A DNA stretch of 51,685 nucleotides. Source: an uncultured Paracoccus sp. Lineage in GTDB: Bacteria; Pseudomonadota; Alphaproteobacteria; Rhodobacterales; Rhodobacteraceae. Each line of letters opens with the position of its first letter. Position 1 is the first letter of the stretch. Positions 1 to 7,304 of this stretch are shown one piece after another. Position numbers and translations under genes: made by a program. The notes beneath the pieces were generated by a model. It searched no databases. It was not told the origin of the DNA and was given only the letters and a program-made list of their open reading frames with translations. The stretch spans positions 1 to 51,685 of the forward strand of contig NZ_CANMEH010000017.1 in the NCBI RefSeq assembly GCF_947496875.1, written 5' to 3'.

Positions 1-77
1 CTGTCACAGAAACCGCGGGATAAATCCGTCCGGGGAAAGGGGAACCTCGGACATCAGAGGCTTTGTGCAACAAAGCC
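1..77 (+). mobile_element. Right end of an IS5-family (IS903-group-like) insertion sequence
   Basis: Bases 3-23 read VTETAG then TAA, which resembles the C-terminal end of IS903-group transposases common in Alphaproteobacteria. The element ends at base 77 with an inverted repeat that, read on the minus strand, is GGCTTTGTTGCACAAAG. It matches the left-end repeat of the IS at the right edge of the window (GGCTCTGTTGCACAAAT) except for one internal base and the inner end. The copy therefore lies in + orientation and extends off the left edge. It has cut the 3' end of the minus-strand gene that follows. The group assignment is from memory of the end sequence and tail residues. Confidence 0.75.
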
Positions 78-545
78 CAGGCGATCGAGATCGTATTGCG
101 CGTCAAGCACTTTCTCGACGTAGATTCTCCTGGTCAACCAGTTTTGGCTCGCTCTCACGTCGTTGACGACAGATCGGATCGAGTAAACTCCCTTGGGGCC
201 ATTGATCGGGGCCTTATCGAGAAGTCGGCGAGTGCCGAGAAGCAGGCTTGACCAGTATCCCTCGGAAACGAGATTGAACATCATCTGGTTAGGCGGGGGT
301 CTCGAGCCTCTCTTCTCATTTGCAAGACGGACGATCCGAACCGTCGTGCGAAAGGCGGCGTAGTTCCAGAGCAGATCCTGAATGGTTCTGTGGATGCCCG
401 TTGTCTCGTCGCGAAAAGCATCCCGCCACGTGGCGATGTGCTGGTCATGCTGCGTCATTAGTTTTCCAAGCCTGAGCGCCAAACTCACCTCATCATACCG
501 GCAGACGCCAACACCGGCGACGGCTATTCGCTTCTGATTCTTCAT
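54..545 (-). pseudogene. Hypothetical protein (AbiU2/HEPN-like?), 3' end cut off by the IS
   Basis: Minus-strand frame of 163 codons starting at an ATG at 545-543. The last seven residues before the stop (GFVAQSL, bases 77-57) come from the insertion sequence, so native coding ends at base 78 and the original C-terminus is lost. The rest is soluble and helical. Segments such as LLWNYAAFRTTVRIVRL and LLLGTRRLLDK, followed by a Ser-Ile-Arg motif and LTRR, recall the HEPN-type AbiU2-like family, but this is a weak resemblance. The gene points away from the ardC array and has no evident operon partner here. Just upstream of its start an imperfect inverted repeat (544-554 with 569-577) brackets an AT-rich stretch that could hold its promoter. 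Function not assigned. Confidence 0.5.
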
Positions 546-603
546 TCGCGCGGGCTCTTTTTATTGTTCCCGCGAATAAACGCGCATCTTGCAGTGGGCC
601 TGA

Positions 604-672
604 AGGGGGAAGGCCTTCCCCCTGGCCGGCACTATCGTTGCCGGCGCACCCCCTTCAGCGGGGAGACCCCGC
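604..672. promoter_or_regulatory. Three consecutive hairpins upstream of ardC
   Basis: A perfect 20-bp palindrome (AGGGGGAAGG with its complement, 604-623) is followed by GCCGGC/GCCGGC (625-630 with 640-645, 9-nt loop) and GCGGGG-AGA-CCCCGC (658-672). No T-run follows any of them, so they are not classical terminators. They lie between the truncated minus-strand gene and the structured ardC leader and may insulate the array from read-through. Confidence 0.5.
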
Positions 673-707
673 AACGCCCCCTGAGAGGGAGAGTGCGGAC
701 GGGTTTT

Positions 708-755
708 CCGTGACGGGTTGAGGGCTGGAGGAGTGGCCTCCGGCGCCCGTCGCGG
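708..755 (+). promoter_or_regulatory. Two-stem structured leader of ardC (leader class I, copy A)
   Basis: Outer stem P1 pairs CCGTGACGGG (708-717) with CCCGTCGCGG (746-755), ten pairs with one G-U. Inside it P2 pairs CTGGAGG with CCTCCGG around the five-base loop AGTGG. The Shine-Dalgarno GGAG overlaps and directly follows the 3' arm of P1, and the ATG is at 767. The same architecture precedes parB (2184-2230) and the gene at 7805 (7747-7794). An RNA switch or translation control element is inferred from structure and position only. Confidence 0.6.
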
Positions 756-766
756 AGATCATCCCG

Positions 767-1726
767 ATGGCCAGACAGGACCGCGCTCGCCCAGGCGGCG
801 CCCGCAGCAATCTCTATGACGACATCACCGACAAGATCATCGCCGAGCTGGAGGAAGGGCGGCTGCCCTGGGTCCAGCCCTGGGGGACGGCGGCGGCGAA
901 GGCGCCGCTCGCCATGCCGAGAAATGCCGCGACCGCGCGGCAATATTCCGGGATCAATGTCCTGATCCTCTGGGGCGCCGTGGTCCAGCACGGCTATCCG
1001 ACCCAGCATTGGCTCACCTTCCGGCAAGCTCTCTCGCTCGGCGGCAATGTCCGCAAGGGCGAGCGCGGCACCACCGTCGTCTATGCCGACCGTTTCACGC
1101 CGGAGGACGAGAAGCGCCGCGCTCAGGAGGCGGGAGAAGAAGCAGGCAGCATTCGGTTCCTGAAGCGTTTCACCGTGTTCAACGCGGCGCAATGCGAAGG
1201 CTTGCCCGAGGACATCGCTGTCGAGGCACCACCACCACCGCCATGCATGATCGAGCCGAGGGTCGAGGCGCTGATCTGTGCCACTGGTATCGATTTCCGC
1301 ATCGGCGGGGATCGCGCCTTCTATGTTCCGGCGCTCGACTATGTCCAGGTGCCGCCACCGGCCGCCTATTTCGAACCGATCAACTGGCACAGGACGGCGC
1401 TCCACGAGATGGGTCACGCCACAGGCCATGCCTCGCGCCTGGGGCGGGATTTTTCGGGCAGCTTCGGCACGAAGAAATACGCCTTCGAGGAGCTGGTGGC
1501 TGAGATGAACGCGGCCTTCTGCTGCGCCTCGCTCGGCATCGTGCCGACCGTGCGCCATGCCGACTACATCGGCTCCTGGCTGGAGGTGCTGCGCGAGGAT
1601 AACCGCGCCATTGTCCGCGCGGCCTCACAGGCCAGTAAGGCGGCCGACTGGCTGCTGGCGCATCTGCCCGACGAGGACGGCGCTGAAACGGTTGCGGCCT
1701 CGACCGAGCGGAGGGTGGCGGCATGA
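767..1726 (+). CDS. ardC: ArdC-like antirestriction protein (ssDNA-binding domain plus metallopeptidase)
   Basis: 319 aa. ArdC proteins protect incoming conjugative DNA from host restriction and bind single-stranded DNA. The N-terminal part (about residues 12-145) matches the ArdC/DUF1738 single-strand-binding domain (LYDDITDKIIAELEEG, SGINVLILWG, GGNVRKGERG). The C-terminal half is a zinc-peptidase-like domain with HEMGH at residues 213-217 and the conserved EELVAE at 241-246. Start at 767 is supported by the GGAGA that ends the structured leader. The gene overlaps the next gene by ATGA, so the two are probably translationally coupled. In conjugative elements this protein would act early in the recipient. 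A second, unrelated antirestriction gene lies at 10299. Confidence 0.92.
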   Translation: MARQDRARPGGARSNLYDDITDKIIAELEEGRLPWVQPWGTAAAKAPLAMPRNAATARQYSGINVLILWGAVVQHGYPTQHWLTFRQALSLGGNVRKGERGTTVVYADRFTPEDEKRRAQEAGEEAGSIRFLKRFTVFNAAQCEGLPEDIAVEAPPPPPCMIEPRVEALICATGIDFRIGGDRAFYVPALDYVQVPPPAAYFEPINWHRTALHEMGHATGHASRLGRDFSGSFGTKKYAFEELVAEMNAAFCCASLGIVPTVRHADYIGSWLEVLREDNRAIVRAASQASKAADWLLAHLPDEDGAETVAASTERRVAA

Positions 1727-2118
1727 TCCTCCTGACCCGTACACAGCGCGCGCAGCTCCTCGCCAATGGTCGGCATCGCGGTGCCGATCACGTCCCCGTC
1801 GTGAAATTCTTCAATCCGTTTGGCGAGGGCGTCTGGCTCGCCACCGAGCTGGATCAGGGCGGCGACATCATGTTCGGCCTGGCCGATATCGGCTACCCCG
1901 AACTCGGCTCGTGGAGCCTGGAAGAGCTGCGTGGGGTCCGGTTGCCCTTCGGCATGGGGATCGAGCGGGATCTGCTCTTCACCGGGGATTTCCCGATCTC
2001 GGTCTGGGCGGAGGCTGCGTGGGAAACCGGCAGCATCCAGGCGGCGGAACGAGCCCTCTACCGCGCCGGTGCGGCATTCACCCGCACATCCACAGATACG
2101 GAAAGCCGGGAATCCTGA
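1723..2118 (+). CDS. DUF2958 family protein
   Basis: 131 aa, overlapping the ardC stop by four bases (ATGA). The sequence is typical of DUF2958: an N-terminal ILLTRTQRAQLLANG, a central VVKFFNPFGEGVWLATELD, and LFGLADIGYPELG-like residues. No membrane segment or signal peptide is visible. DUF2958 proteins are small and soluble, and usually sit beside ardC and parB in alphaproteobacterial conjugative elements; their biochemical role is not known to me. The coupling to ardC suggests co-production early after transfer. Confidence 0.85.
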   Translation: MILLTRTQRAQLLANGRHRGADHVPVVKFFNPFGEGVWLATELDQGGDIMFGLADIGYPELGSWSLEELRGVRLPFGMGIERDLLFTGDFPISVWAEAAWETGSIQAAERALYRAGAAFTRTSTDTESRES

Positions 2119-2183
2119 TTTCCGGTTGCCGGCTTTGTGGCCTGGCGTCGCACTCTTCAGAGGAAGAGGGCGGCGCTTCGCTT

Positions 2184-2230
2184 CGTGACGGGTTGGAGGT
2201 CGAGAGAGTGGCTCCCGGCCGCCCGTCGCG
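2184..2230 (+). promoter_or_regulatory. Two-stem structured leader of parB (leader class I, copy B)
   Basis: P1 pairs CGTGACGGG (2184-2192) with CCCGTCGCG (2222-2230). An inner stem TCGAGAG/CTCCCGG, with one A-C mismatch, closes the loop AGTGG, the same loop as in the ardC leader. The Shine-Dalgarno GGAGA follows at once and the ATG is at 2242. Confidence 0.6.
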
Positions 2231-2241
2231 GAGATACCACG

Positions 2242-4392
2242 ATGGCCAAAGCTGCCAGGAAGAAGCCCGTCGCCCCGATGATCGTCTTTTCACGGGCGCG
2301 CGACATTCCGTTCAACCGGATCAGGCTGTCGGACAGCAATGTTCGCGAGGCTGACGTCGAGGCGGGTCTGGACGAACTTACCCATGACATCGACCGGCGC
2401 GAGGATCTCGTGCAGGGCCTCAACGTTCGCGCCATCCTCGACGCGGACGGCGTTGAGACCGGCGATTTCGAGACCCCGGCCGGCGGCCGCCGCTACAGGT
2501 CCATCGCGCGCCTCGTCGAAGCCGGTCGCTTCCCGGCCGATGGCCTCGTCCCCTGCATCGTCAAGAAGGCCGATGCCAAGACCTCGGCAGTCGACGACTC
2601 GCTGGCCGAGAACCTGCTGCGCCTCGCCCTGCATCCGCTCGACCAGTTCAAGGCGTTCAAGCGGATGTTCGACATGGGCATGTCGAAGGAGGAGATCGCC
2701 GACGCCTGGCGGACCACGCCGCGCTACATCATGCAGCGCCTTCGTCTCGCGACGGTCGCGCCGGCGCTGCACGACGCCTATGCGCGGAATGAGATGACGC
2801 TGGCGATGCTGGAAGCCTTCACCGTCAATCCCGACCACGAGCGCCAGCAGCAGGTCTGGGAGCGGATCAGCACGTCGTGGCAGAAAGAGCCCTGGCACAT
2901 CCGCAGCCTGCTGACCGAGACCACGGTTCCGGCTGCCAACAAGCGCGCCCGCTTCATCGGCATCGACGCCTATGAGGCGGCGGGCGGCCCGGTGCTGCGC
3001 GATCTCTTCTCCGACGAGAACGGCGGTTGGTTGCAGGACGTCACGCTGCTCGACCGCCTGGTTGACGAGAAGCTGCGCACTGTCGCCGACGAGATCGCCG
3101 GACAGGGCTGGAAGTGGATCGACGCGGCAGTCGAACTTCCCTACGGCTACGCCAACGGCCTGCGCAGGCTGGTCGGTGTGACCCAGGAGCTGACCGACGA
3201 GGAGCGCACCGCCCGCGAGGCGCTGCGCGACGAGTATGACGAACTCGAAGCGCAGTATGCAGAAGCCGACGACCTGCCCGATGAGATCGACCAGCGGCTC
3301 GGGGAGATCGAAGCCGAGTTGGAAGGCTTCGAGAACCGGCCCGTCACCTTCGCGCCGGAAGACATCGCCCGTGCCGGTGTTTTCGTCAGCATCGACCGCG
3401 ATGGCGAGTTGATCGTCAGTCCCGGTTATGTCCGCCCCGAGGACGAACAACCCGAGAGCGTCGATGGTGAGGATGCGGGCGAAGGTGCCGACCCGTCCGA
3501 TCCCGATGCGGTGCAGCGCGCGGTCATCACCGTCGGCGGCGAGCCCGTCCCGGACGCCGATGAAGAGGAGGACGATGCCGTCAAGCCGTTGCCCGAGCGA
3601 CTCGTGACCGACCTGACCGCTTGGCGGACGCTGGCGCTGCGCAATGCGCTTGCTGAGAATCCGCGCGTCGCCATGACGGCGCTGCTGCACAAGCTGGTTC
3701 TCGATACTTTCGAGCGCACCGCCACCTCGGGAACCAGCCTCTATGCCGCCGTGCGTCACATCTATCTTCCCACGGATGCGACCGGGCTCGCTGACAGCGC
3801 CGCCGCGAAGATGATCGACGAGCGCGCGGACGCCTGGCGGGGGGACATTCCCTCCGGTGATGACGACCGGCTCTGGGACTGGATCGACGGTCTCGACGAT
3901 GCCAGCCGCCTGGCGCTGCTTGCGCATTGCGTCAGTTTCGGCGTCAACGCGCTCTACGAGCGGCCCAACCCCTATTCGGGGAATGGCATCTCGCAGCACG
4001 GTCTCGACCGCCGCATGGCCGAGGCCGAACGGCTGGCGCAGGCCACCGGCCTCGACCTCGTCGAAGCGGGCTGGAGGCCAACGGTCGAGAACTATCTGGG
4101 CCGCGTGACCAAGACCCGCATCATCGAGGCGGTGCGCGAGGGTGCCGGCGATCGCGCGGCCGATCTCATCGCGCATCTCAAGAAGGGCGACATGGCGAAG
4201 GAGGCCGAACGGCTCCTGGCCGATACCGGCTGGCTGCCGGAGCCGCTGCGCCCCGCCATCGAGGCGCAGGCCGTGGATGGCGCGACCGATCAGGACGAGG
4301 ACAGCGTGGCGCTGCCCGACTTCCTCGCCGGTGGCCATGAGGACACGGCCGAGGCCGCCGACGATCCGGAGGCCCTCGTCGCCGCCGAGTGA
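2242..4392 (+). CDS. ParB/RepB/Spo0J-family protein, large (716 aa)
   Basis: Start placed at ATG 2242, eleven bases after the leader stem; an upstream in-frame start at 2137 would run through the leader. Residues about 20-130 form a ParB/Srx-type N-terminal domain (IPFNRIRLSDSNVR, GGRRYRSIARLVEAG, SLAENLLRLALHPLDQFKAF). It is followed by a helix-turn-helix region (MSKEEIADAWRTTPRYIMQRLRL) near residues 150-180. The C-terminal 450 residues are acidic and helical, with no recognised catalytic motif. Large ParB proteins of this kind recur beside ardC in conjugative elements. The role could be partition, nuclease or regulation; no parA lies beside it (ParA is 20 kb away with another candidate partner). 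The residue pattern of the N-domain is clear, the exact role is not. Confidence 0.85.
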   Translation: MAKAARKKPVAPMIVFSRARDIPFNRIRLSDSNVREADVEAGLDELTHDIDRREDLVQGLNVRAILDADGVETGDFETPAGGRRYRSIARLVEAGRFPADGLVPCIVKKADAKTSAVDDSLAENLLRLALHPLDQFKAFKRMFDMGMSKEEIADAWRTTPRYIMQRLRLATVAPALHDAYARNEMTLAMLEAFTVNPDHERQQQVWERISTSWQKEPWHIRSLLTETTVPAANKRARFIGIDAYEAAGGPVLRDLFSDENGGWLQDVTLLDRLVDEKLRTVADEIAGQGWKWIDAAVELPYGYANGLRRLVGVTQELTDEERTAREALRDEYDELEAQYAEADDLPDEIDQRLGEIEAELEGFENRPVTFAPEDIARAGVFVSIDRDGELIVSPGYVRPEDEQPESVDGEDAGEGADPSDPDAVQRAVITVGGEPVPDADEEEDDAVKPLPERLVTDLTAWRTLALRNALAENPRVAMTALLHKLVLDTFERTATSGTSLYAAVRHIYLPTDATGLADSAAAKMIDERADAWRGDIPSGDDDRLWDWIDGLDDASRLALLAHCVSFGVNALYERPNPYSGNGISQHGLDRRMAEAERLAQATGLDLVEAGWRPTVENYLGRVTKTRIIEAVREGAGDRAADLIAHLKKGDMAKEAERLLADTGWLPEPLRPAIEAQAVDGATDQDEDSVALPDFLAGGHEDTAEAADDPEALVAAE

Positions 4393-4446
4393 CGCGAATC
4401 AGCGGGGCGGCCTCCGTCGCCCCGCATTCCATCCCTTCCATCTCAA

Positions 4447-4484
4447 GGCCCGGCATCTCGCCGGGCCGCTTTCGTTTCAGGAGC
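4447..4484 (+). promoter_or_regulatory. GC hairpin plus TTTCGTTTCAGGAG cassette, copy 1
   Basis: Perfect 8-bp stem GGCCCGGC (4447-4454) with GCCGGGCC (4460-4467), loop ATCTC, followed by TTTCGTTTCAGGAG whose AGGAG is the Shine-Dalgarno for the ATG at 4491. Two other intergenic spaces (4990-5033 and 8387-8423) carry the same arrangement. The stem with its T-rich tail resembles a terminator, but it sits so close to the next start that it may work as a processing or coupling element. Confidence 0.55.
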
Positions 4485-4490
4485 AAGATC

Positions 4491-4967
4491 ATGTCCGCTT
4501 CCCTCATCTTCGACATCGTGCCGCTCGGCTCGCTCGTGGCCTACAGCGACGGCCAGCCGAAGCCGCCCGCACGTTTCACCAAGAAGCTCGCCGCGTGGAA
4601 ATCCCGCAACGGGGCCGGTCGTCTCGTGCGCAAGGAACCGGGCCGCGAGCGCCCGACCTACACGACCACGCCGTCCTTCACCCTGCATGAAGGCGATTTC
4701 GGCGAAGGCGGCATCATTCTTATCACCGTCATGCGCAGCTACGGCATCGACAGCGATCTGAGCTTCCGGGTGATCGAACGCCCGAAGATCGGTCAAGTCC
4801 GCGTTGTGCAGGATGTCGGAGAGAACGTCGAATTGCTGCACCTCGCGGAGAACCACGAGGCGGCCGAACTCTGGCTAGCCAGGAACGGCTACACCCGCGC
4901 GCGCCTCGAGGAGATCACCGCCGACGAGGCAGGCGCCGACGCCGTCGAGGGTCGAGCTGCCGCGTGA
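4491..4967 (+). CDS. Conserved hypothetical protein of the element
   Basis: 158 aa from the ATG at 4491, which has AGGAG six to ten bases upstream; the frame is open further upstream, but that part crosses the hairpin cassette. The product has a mixed composition, an N-terminal ASLIFDIVPLGSLVAYSDG, a basic middle (FTKKLAAWKSRNGAGRLVRK) and an acidic Ala-rich C-terminus. There is no signal peptide or membrane segment. I do not recognise a named domain. It belongs to the run of small proteins that follows parB in these elements. Confidence 0.75.
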   Translation: MSASLIFDIVPLGSLVAYSDGQPKPPARFTKKLAAWKSRNGAGRLVRKEPGRERPTYTTTPSFTLHEGDFGEGGIILITVMRSYGIDSDLSFRVIERPKIGQVRVVQDVGENVELLHLAENHEAAELWLARNGYTRARLEEITADEAGADAVEGRAAA

Positions 4968-4989
4968 CCATCGCCGATCCCGTTCATCC

Positions 4990-5031
4990 GGCCCGCTTGT
5001 CCCGTGACGGCGGGCCTTCTTCGTTTCAGGA
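4990..5031 (+). promoter_or_regulatory. GC hairpin plus TTCGTTTCAGGAG cassette, copy 2
   Basis: GGCCCGC (4990-4996) pairs with GCGGGCC (5010-5016) around a 13-nt loop that itself contains CCCGTGACGG, a sequence close to the 5' arm of the class I leaders. TTCTTCGTTTCAGGAG follows and leads to the ATG at 5039. Confidence 0.5.
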
Positions 5032-5038
5032 GAACACA

Positions 5039-5305
5039 ATGGCCATTCCCGATCCCGTTCGAACGAACTTCGACACTCTGCTTCGTGCTGCCGATGACGG
5101 CAATCTCGCCCTTATGGAATGCCTCGACGCCGCGACCCGTGAGACACGCTATGTCCTGTGCGCGGTCGGCCGCGACGGGGGTGATTACGTCTTCACGCCG
5201 TTCGGCCATCTCGCAAGCGGCAACCCCTATGACGCCTATCTGCCACCGGATCCCGACGATCCTGCCGGCTTTGTCGAGAAGGCCGAAGATGGGGGCGCAT
5301 CATGA
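5039..5305 (+). CDS. DUF6117-like small protein
   Basis: 88 aa, soluble and acidic. The sequence FDTLLRAADDGNLALMECLD, then YVLCAVGRDGGDYVFTPFGH and a C-terminal LPPDPDDP, is what I recall of DUF6117, a family found in alphaproteobacterial conjugative elements. ATG 5039 is chosen over the upstream in-frame ATG at 4964, because AGGAG lies nine bases before it and the upstream part crosses the hairpin. The stop overlaps the next ATG by four bases. Function unknown. Confidence 0.7.
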   Translation: MAIPDPVRTNFDTLLRAADDGNLALMECLDAATRETRYVLCAVGRDGGDYVFTPFGHLASGNPYDAYLPPDPDDPAGFVEKAEDGGAS

Positions 5306-5598
5306 TGACGGTCGATGAAATCTTCGCCGATGACCGCTGCAATCCGCCATCGGAGCGCTCGCTTCCCTGGGAGGAAACCCGCAACGGCGTCACCGTCATC
5401 GTGGAACCGAAACCGCATTGGGCCGAGGACATGCGCGCCTTCCGGCTCGATGCCCGCGAATACTGCCGCTATGCCGACTGGACGGCCCATGGCGCCCGGA
5501 CGCGCTTTTTCGGTCATATCGACACCTCCGGCGACGATGTGATGATGAAGGCCCGCGCCATGATCGCCCGCGAAATCGCCGATGGGTTCTGGGACTGA
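5302..5598 (+). CDS. Conserved hypothetical protein, 98 aa
   Basis: Starts in the ATGA overlap with the preceding gene and ends 42 bases before a strong hairpin. The product is acidic at the N-terminus (MMTVDEIFADDRCNPPSERS) with aromatic and charged residues throughout. No signal peptide, membrane segment or known motif is visible. Tight coupling to the DUF6117-like gene suggests that the two products are made together. Not recognised. Confidence 0.65.
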   Translation: MMTVDEIFADDRCNPPSERSLPWEETRNGVTVIVEPKPHWAEDMRAFRLDAREYCRYADWTAHGARTRFFGHIDTSGDDVMMKARAMIAREIADGFWD

Positions 5599-5639
5599 CC
5601 GGCCCTGAAAGCCGAACCTTGCACACGGGGCTATCGGGT

Positions 5640-5659
5640 ATCGCTGCACAAGCAGCGAT
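5640..5659. terminator. Hairpin after the 5302-5598 gene
   Basis: Perfect 8-bp stem ATCGCTGC/GCAGCGAT with an ACAA loop, 42 bases past the stop. No T-run follows on the + strand. It also lies just beyond the 3' end of the minus-strand remnant at 5660-5790, so it may serve either direction. Confidence 0.4.
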
Positions 5660-5790
5660 GGATCGAGTTCGAGCTTCACCATTGCGCCAACTCCTTGGTG
5701 TTGTGGGGGCAACGGGTTCCGTCCCCGGCCTGAAACACACCCTGAATATCCGCCGGCAACGAGGCTGGCGCAGCAAAGCATCTGCGACGG
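5660..5790 (-). pseudogene. Degenerate inverted copy of the small gene at 6023
   Basis: Read on the minus strand, this stretch matches the gene at 6023-6187 along most of its length. It shares CGCAGATGC near the start, CGCCAGCCTCG, then TTTCAGGCCGGGGACGG against TTCCAGGCCGGGGACGG, and ATGGTGAAGCTCGAACTCG near the end. Translated pieces read VFQAGDGT and MVKLELDP as in the + strand gene, but they fall in different frames, so the copy is no longer intact. Its orientation is opposite to all neighbours up to the vapC pair. Confidence 0.6.
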
Positions 5791-5903
5791 GTTTCCGGCA
5801 CCGGCTCGACGCAAAGCACCATCCCCCGCTTCCATTCGCTAACCTTGGTCCGACCGTCTCTTTGCATTCAACCCCGGTGGGGTCGGCTTACGCGCGCGTG
5901 CCG

Positions 5904-5997
5904 CCCTCGGGGATTCGGAAAGAATCCGAACGCCCGAGGGTGATTGCAGATCCGGTCAGACACTTCGGGCGCCTGTCGCGCGGGGGATGGTCCCCCG
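5904..5997 (+). promoter_or_regulatory. Two strong hairpins in the leader of the 6023 gene
   Basis: The first is nested: CCCTCGGG (5904-5911) pairs with CCCGAGGG (5933-5940), and inside it TTCGGA pairs with TCCGAA. The second is GCGGGGGA-TGG-TCCCCCGC near 5979-5997. The spacing to the ATG at 6023 leaves room for AGGAG at about 6009-6013. The rest of 5599-6022 holds the hairpin at 5640 and the inverted remnant; I see no other gene there. Confidence 0.45.
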
Positions 5998-6022
5998 CCT
6001 CCAAAGACAGGAGCCGGAACCC

Positions 6023-6187
6023 ATGTCCTACGCAGATGCCACCGCTTTCGCCGCCAGCCTCGCCACCACGCTGATGGTCGTGATCGTCGTGTTCCAGGCC
6101 GGGGACGGCACCCACGGCGCCATGCCCGCCGACGAGTTCGACGGCGACGATGAGATGGTGAAGCTCGAACTCGATCCCTTCGGCTGA
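6023..6187 (+). CDS. Small hydrophobic/acidic protein, 54 aa
   Basis: ATG 6023 follows CAGGAGCC. Residues about 6-24 are hydrophobic (FAASLATTLMVVIVVF) and could be one membrane segment or an export signal. The remainder is acidic (ADEFDGDDEMVKLELDPFG). The presence of a diverged inverted copy of the same coding sequence 300 bases upstream argues that this is a real gene, not a chance frame. The stop codon lies in the 5' arm of a GAGGCGC-GAAA-GCGCCTC hairpin (6186-6203). Function unknown. Confidence 0.6.
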   Translation: MSYADATAFAASLATTLMVVIVVFQAGDGTHGAMPADEFDGDDEMVKLELDPFG

Positions 6188-6347
6188 GGCGCGAAAGCGC
6201 CTCCGCCCGACGGCCCGGCCCGCGTCAGGCGCAGCCGGGCCTTGTGCCATGCGCAGGCTGCGCATCGCCAGCGGCGGTGCCGAGGCCTCGCCTCGGCTGT
6301 GGAAAGGGAGAGTTGGGCCGGGATCGGGGCGAGCCTGGCGGAAGGAG
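6186..6347. other. Hairpin cluster between two small genes
   Basis: At least four stems in 160 bases: GAGGCGC-GAAA-GCGCCTC (6186-6203); GGCCCGGC (6212-6219) with GCCGGGCC (6234-6241), a fourth copy of the stem used in the TTTCGTTTCAGGAG cassettes; ATGCGCA-GGC-TGCGCAT (near 6248-6264); and CCGAGG-CCTCG-CCTCGG further on. No gene is seen. Terminator or mRNA-processing roles are possible. Confidence 0.45.
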
Positions 6348-6389
6348 AGGAGAGCGCCGCCGGGCCATATCATCCCGCTCTCCTGGAGG
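6348..6389 (+). promoter_or_regulatory. Shine-Dalgarno-abutting hairpin of the 6398 gene (leader class II)
   Basis: AGGAGAGCG (6348-6356) pairs perfectly with CGCTCTCCT (6376-6384), and GGAGG follows directly as the Shine-Dalgarno. The 5' arm itself contains AGGAG. A small TGGA/TCCA pair across the Shine-Dalgarno could mask it further. Confidence 0.45.
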
Positions 6390-6397
6390 ATCATCCA

Positions 6398-6874
6398 ATG
6401 ACCGATACCGACAAACCAGCCACGCCGGAATTCGACATGGCCGCCAGCGTCGCGCGCTTCTTCGCCGAGCGCGATGAGCGCAACCGTCGCGCTGAAGCGG
6501 TCCGTCCCGACAACAAGACGGCGCTGGCCGCCGCAGGCATCACTCTCGTGACCGTCACCTTCGACGGTTCTGGCGACAGCGGCCAGATCGAGGACATCAC
6601 CGCCCAATCGGACGACCGGACCGTGGACCTGCCGCAGGGCGAGATCACCATTGCCACGGTGGCATGGGGAACCGACAAGGTGACCGCAATCTCAATGGGC
6701 GTTGAGGCGGCCATCGAACAGCTCGCCTATGACTTCCTCTCGGAAACCCATGGCGGCTGGGAGAACAATGATGGCGCCTATGGCGAGTTCAGCTTCGATG
6801 TGGCGGCGCGCACCATCACGCTCGACTACAACGAGCGCTACACCGCCACCGAATTCTACAGTCACGAGTTCTGA
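6398..6874 (+). CDS. DUF6878-like protein
   Basis: 158 aa. It is acidic, with a helical N-terminus (MAASVARFFAERDERNRRAE), a beta-rich middle (ITLVTVTFDGSGDSGQIEDI) and a C-terminus ending in YNERYTATEFYSHEF. This pattern is what I recall for DUF6878 in alphaproteobacterial plasmids and conjugative elements. The start has an ideal GGAGG. No catalytic motif is visible. The next gene starts ten bases after the stop, so the two probably share a transcript. The acidic nature would be compatible with a DNA-mimic or regulator role, but that is only a guess. Confidence 0.7.
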   Translation: MTDTDKPATPEFDMAASVARFFAERDERNRRAEAVRPDNKTALAAAGITLVTVTFDGSGDSGQIEDITAQSDDRTVDLPQGEITIATVAWGTDKVTAISMGVEAAIEQLAYDFLSETHGGWENNDGAYGEFSFDVAARTITLDYNERYTATEFYSHEF

Positions 6875-6884
6875 GGGGGCGGAA

Positions 6885-7265
6885 ATGGCACATCCCTATC
6901 ATCATGCGCTCTCGTCGGTGAAGAAATGGGGCGGCACGGTCGAGGATTACTTGCCCATCCATAGCTGGTTCGATGCCAGCAAGGAGATCCTGGCCGATTT
7001 TCGTCATCGCGCGCTTCGCTACCATGCCGAGGGCATCTTCATGGCCGAGACCATTTTCGGGGCGACGATCACCCTGTCCACCGGCAGGGTGATCCCGGCC
7101 CGATGGGTCGGGGAGCAGCATGTCCGCGAGGATCTGGGCCGTATCCCGTCCTTCGCCGATTGGGCGCGGGCAATCCACCCGGCGCCTTGGATGGGGCGGA
7201 CGCAGCGGATCGAGGCGGAGGTCGATCCGCATTGCGTCAATGGCCGACTTCAGGAAGAAGTCTGA
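6885..7265 (+). CDS. DUF6915-like protein
   Basis: 126 aa. It starts MAHPYHHALSSVKKWGG and contains VGEQHVREDLGRIPSFADWA, which match my memory of DUF6915. ATG 6885 follows GAGGGGGCGGAA. The protein is soluble with many His and Trp residues and no signal peptide. Related sequences appear both as stand-alone proteins and beside DUF6878-like genes in mobile elements. Function unknown. Confidence 0.7.
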   Translation: MAHPYHHALSSVKKWGGTVEDYLPIHSWFDASKEILADFRHRALRYHAEGIFMAETIFGATITLSTGRVIPARWVGEQHVREDLGRIPSFADWARAIHPAPWMGRTQRIEAEVDPHCVNGRLQEEV

Positions 7266-7304
7266 GCAGTCGCGTCAGCCTCCCCCTTATGAAAGCCTCT
7301 TGCC

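Noticed and set aside
2290..4338. 682-codon open frame on the minus strand opposite the ParB-like gene
   Set aside because: Third-position GC bias of parB leaves the antisense frame open; the residues show no family pattern.
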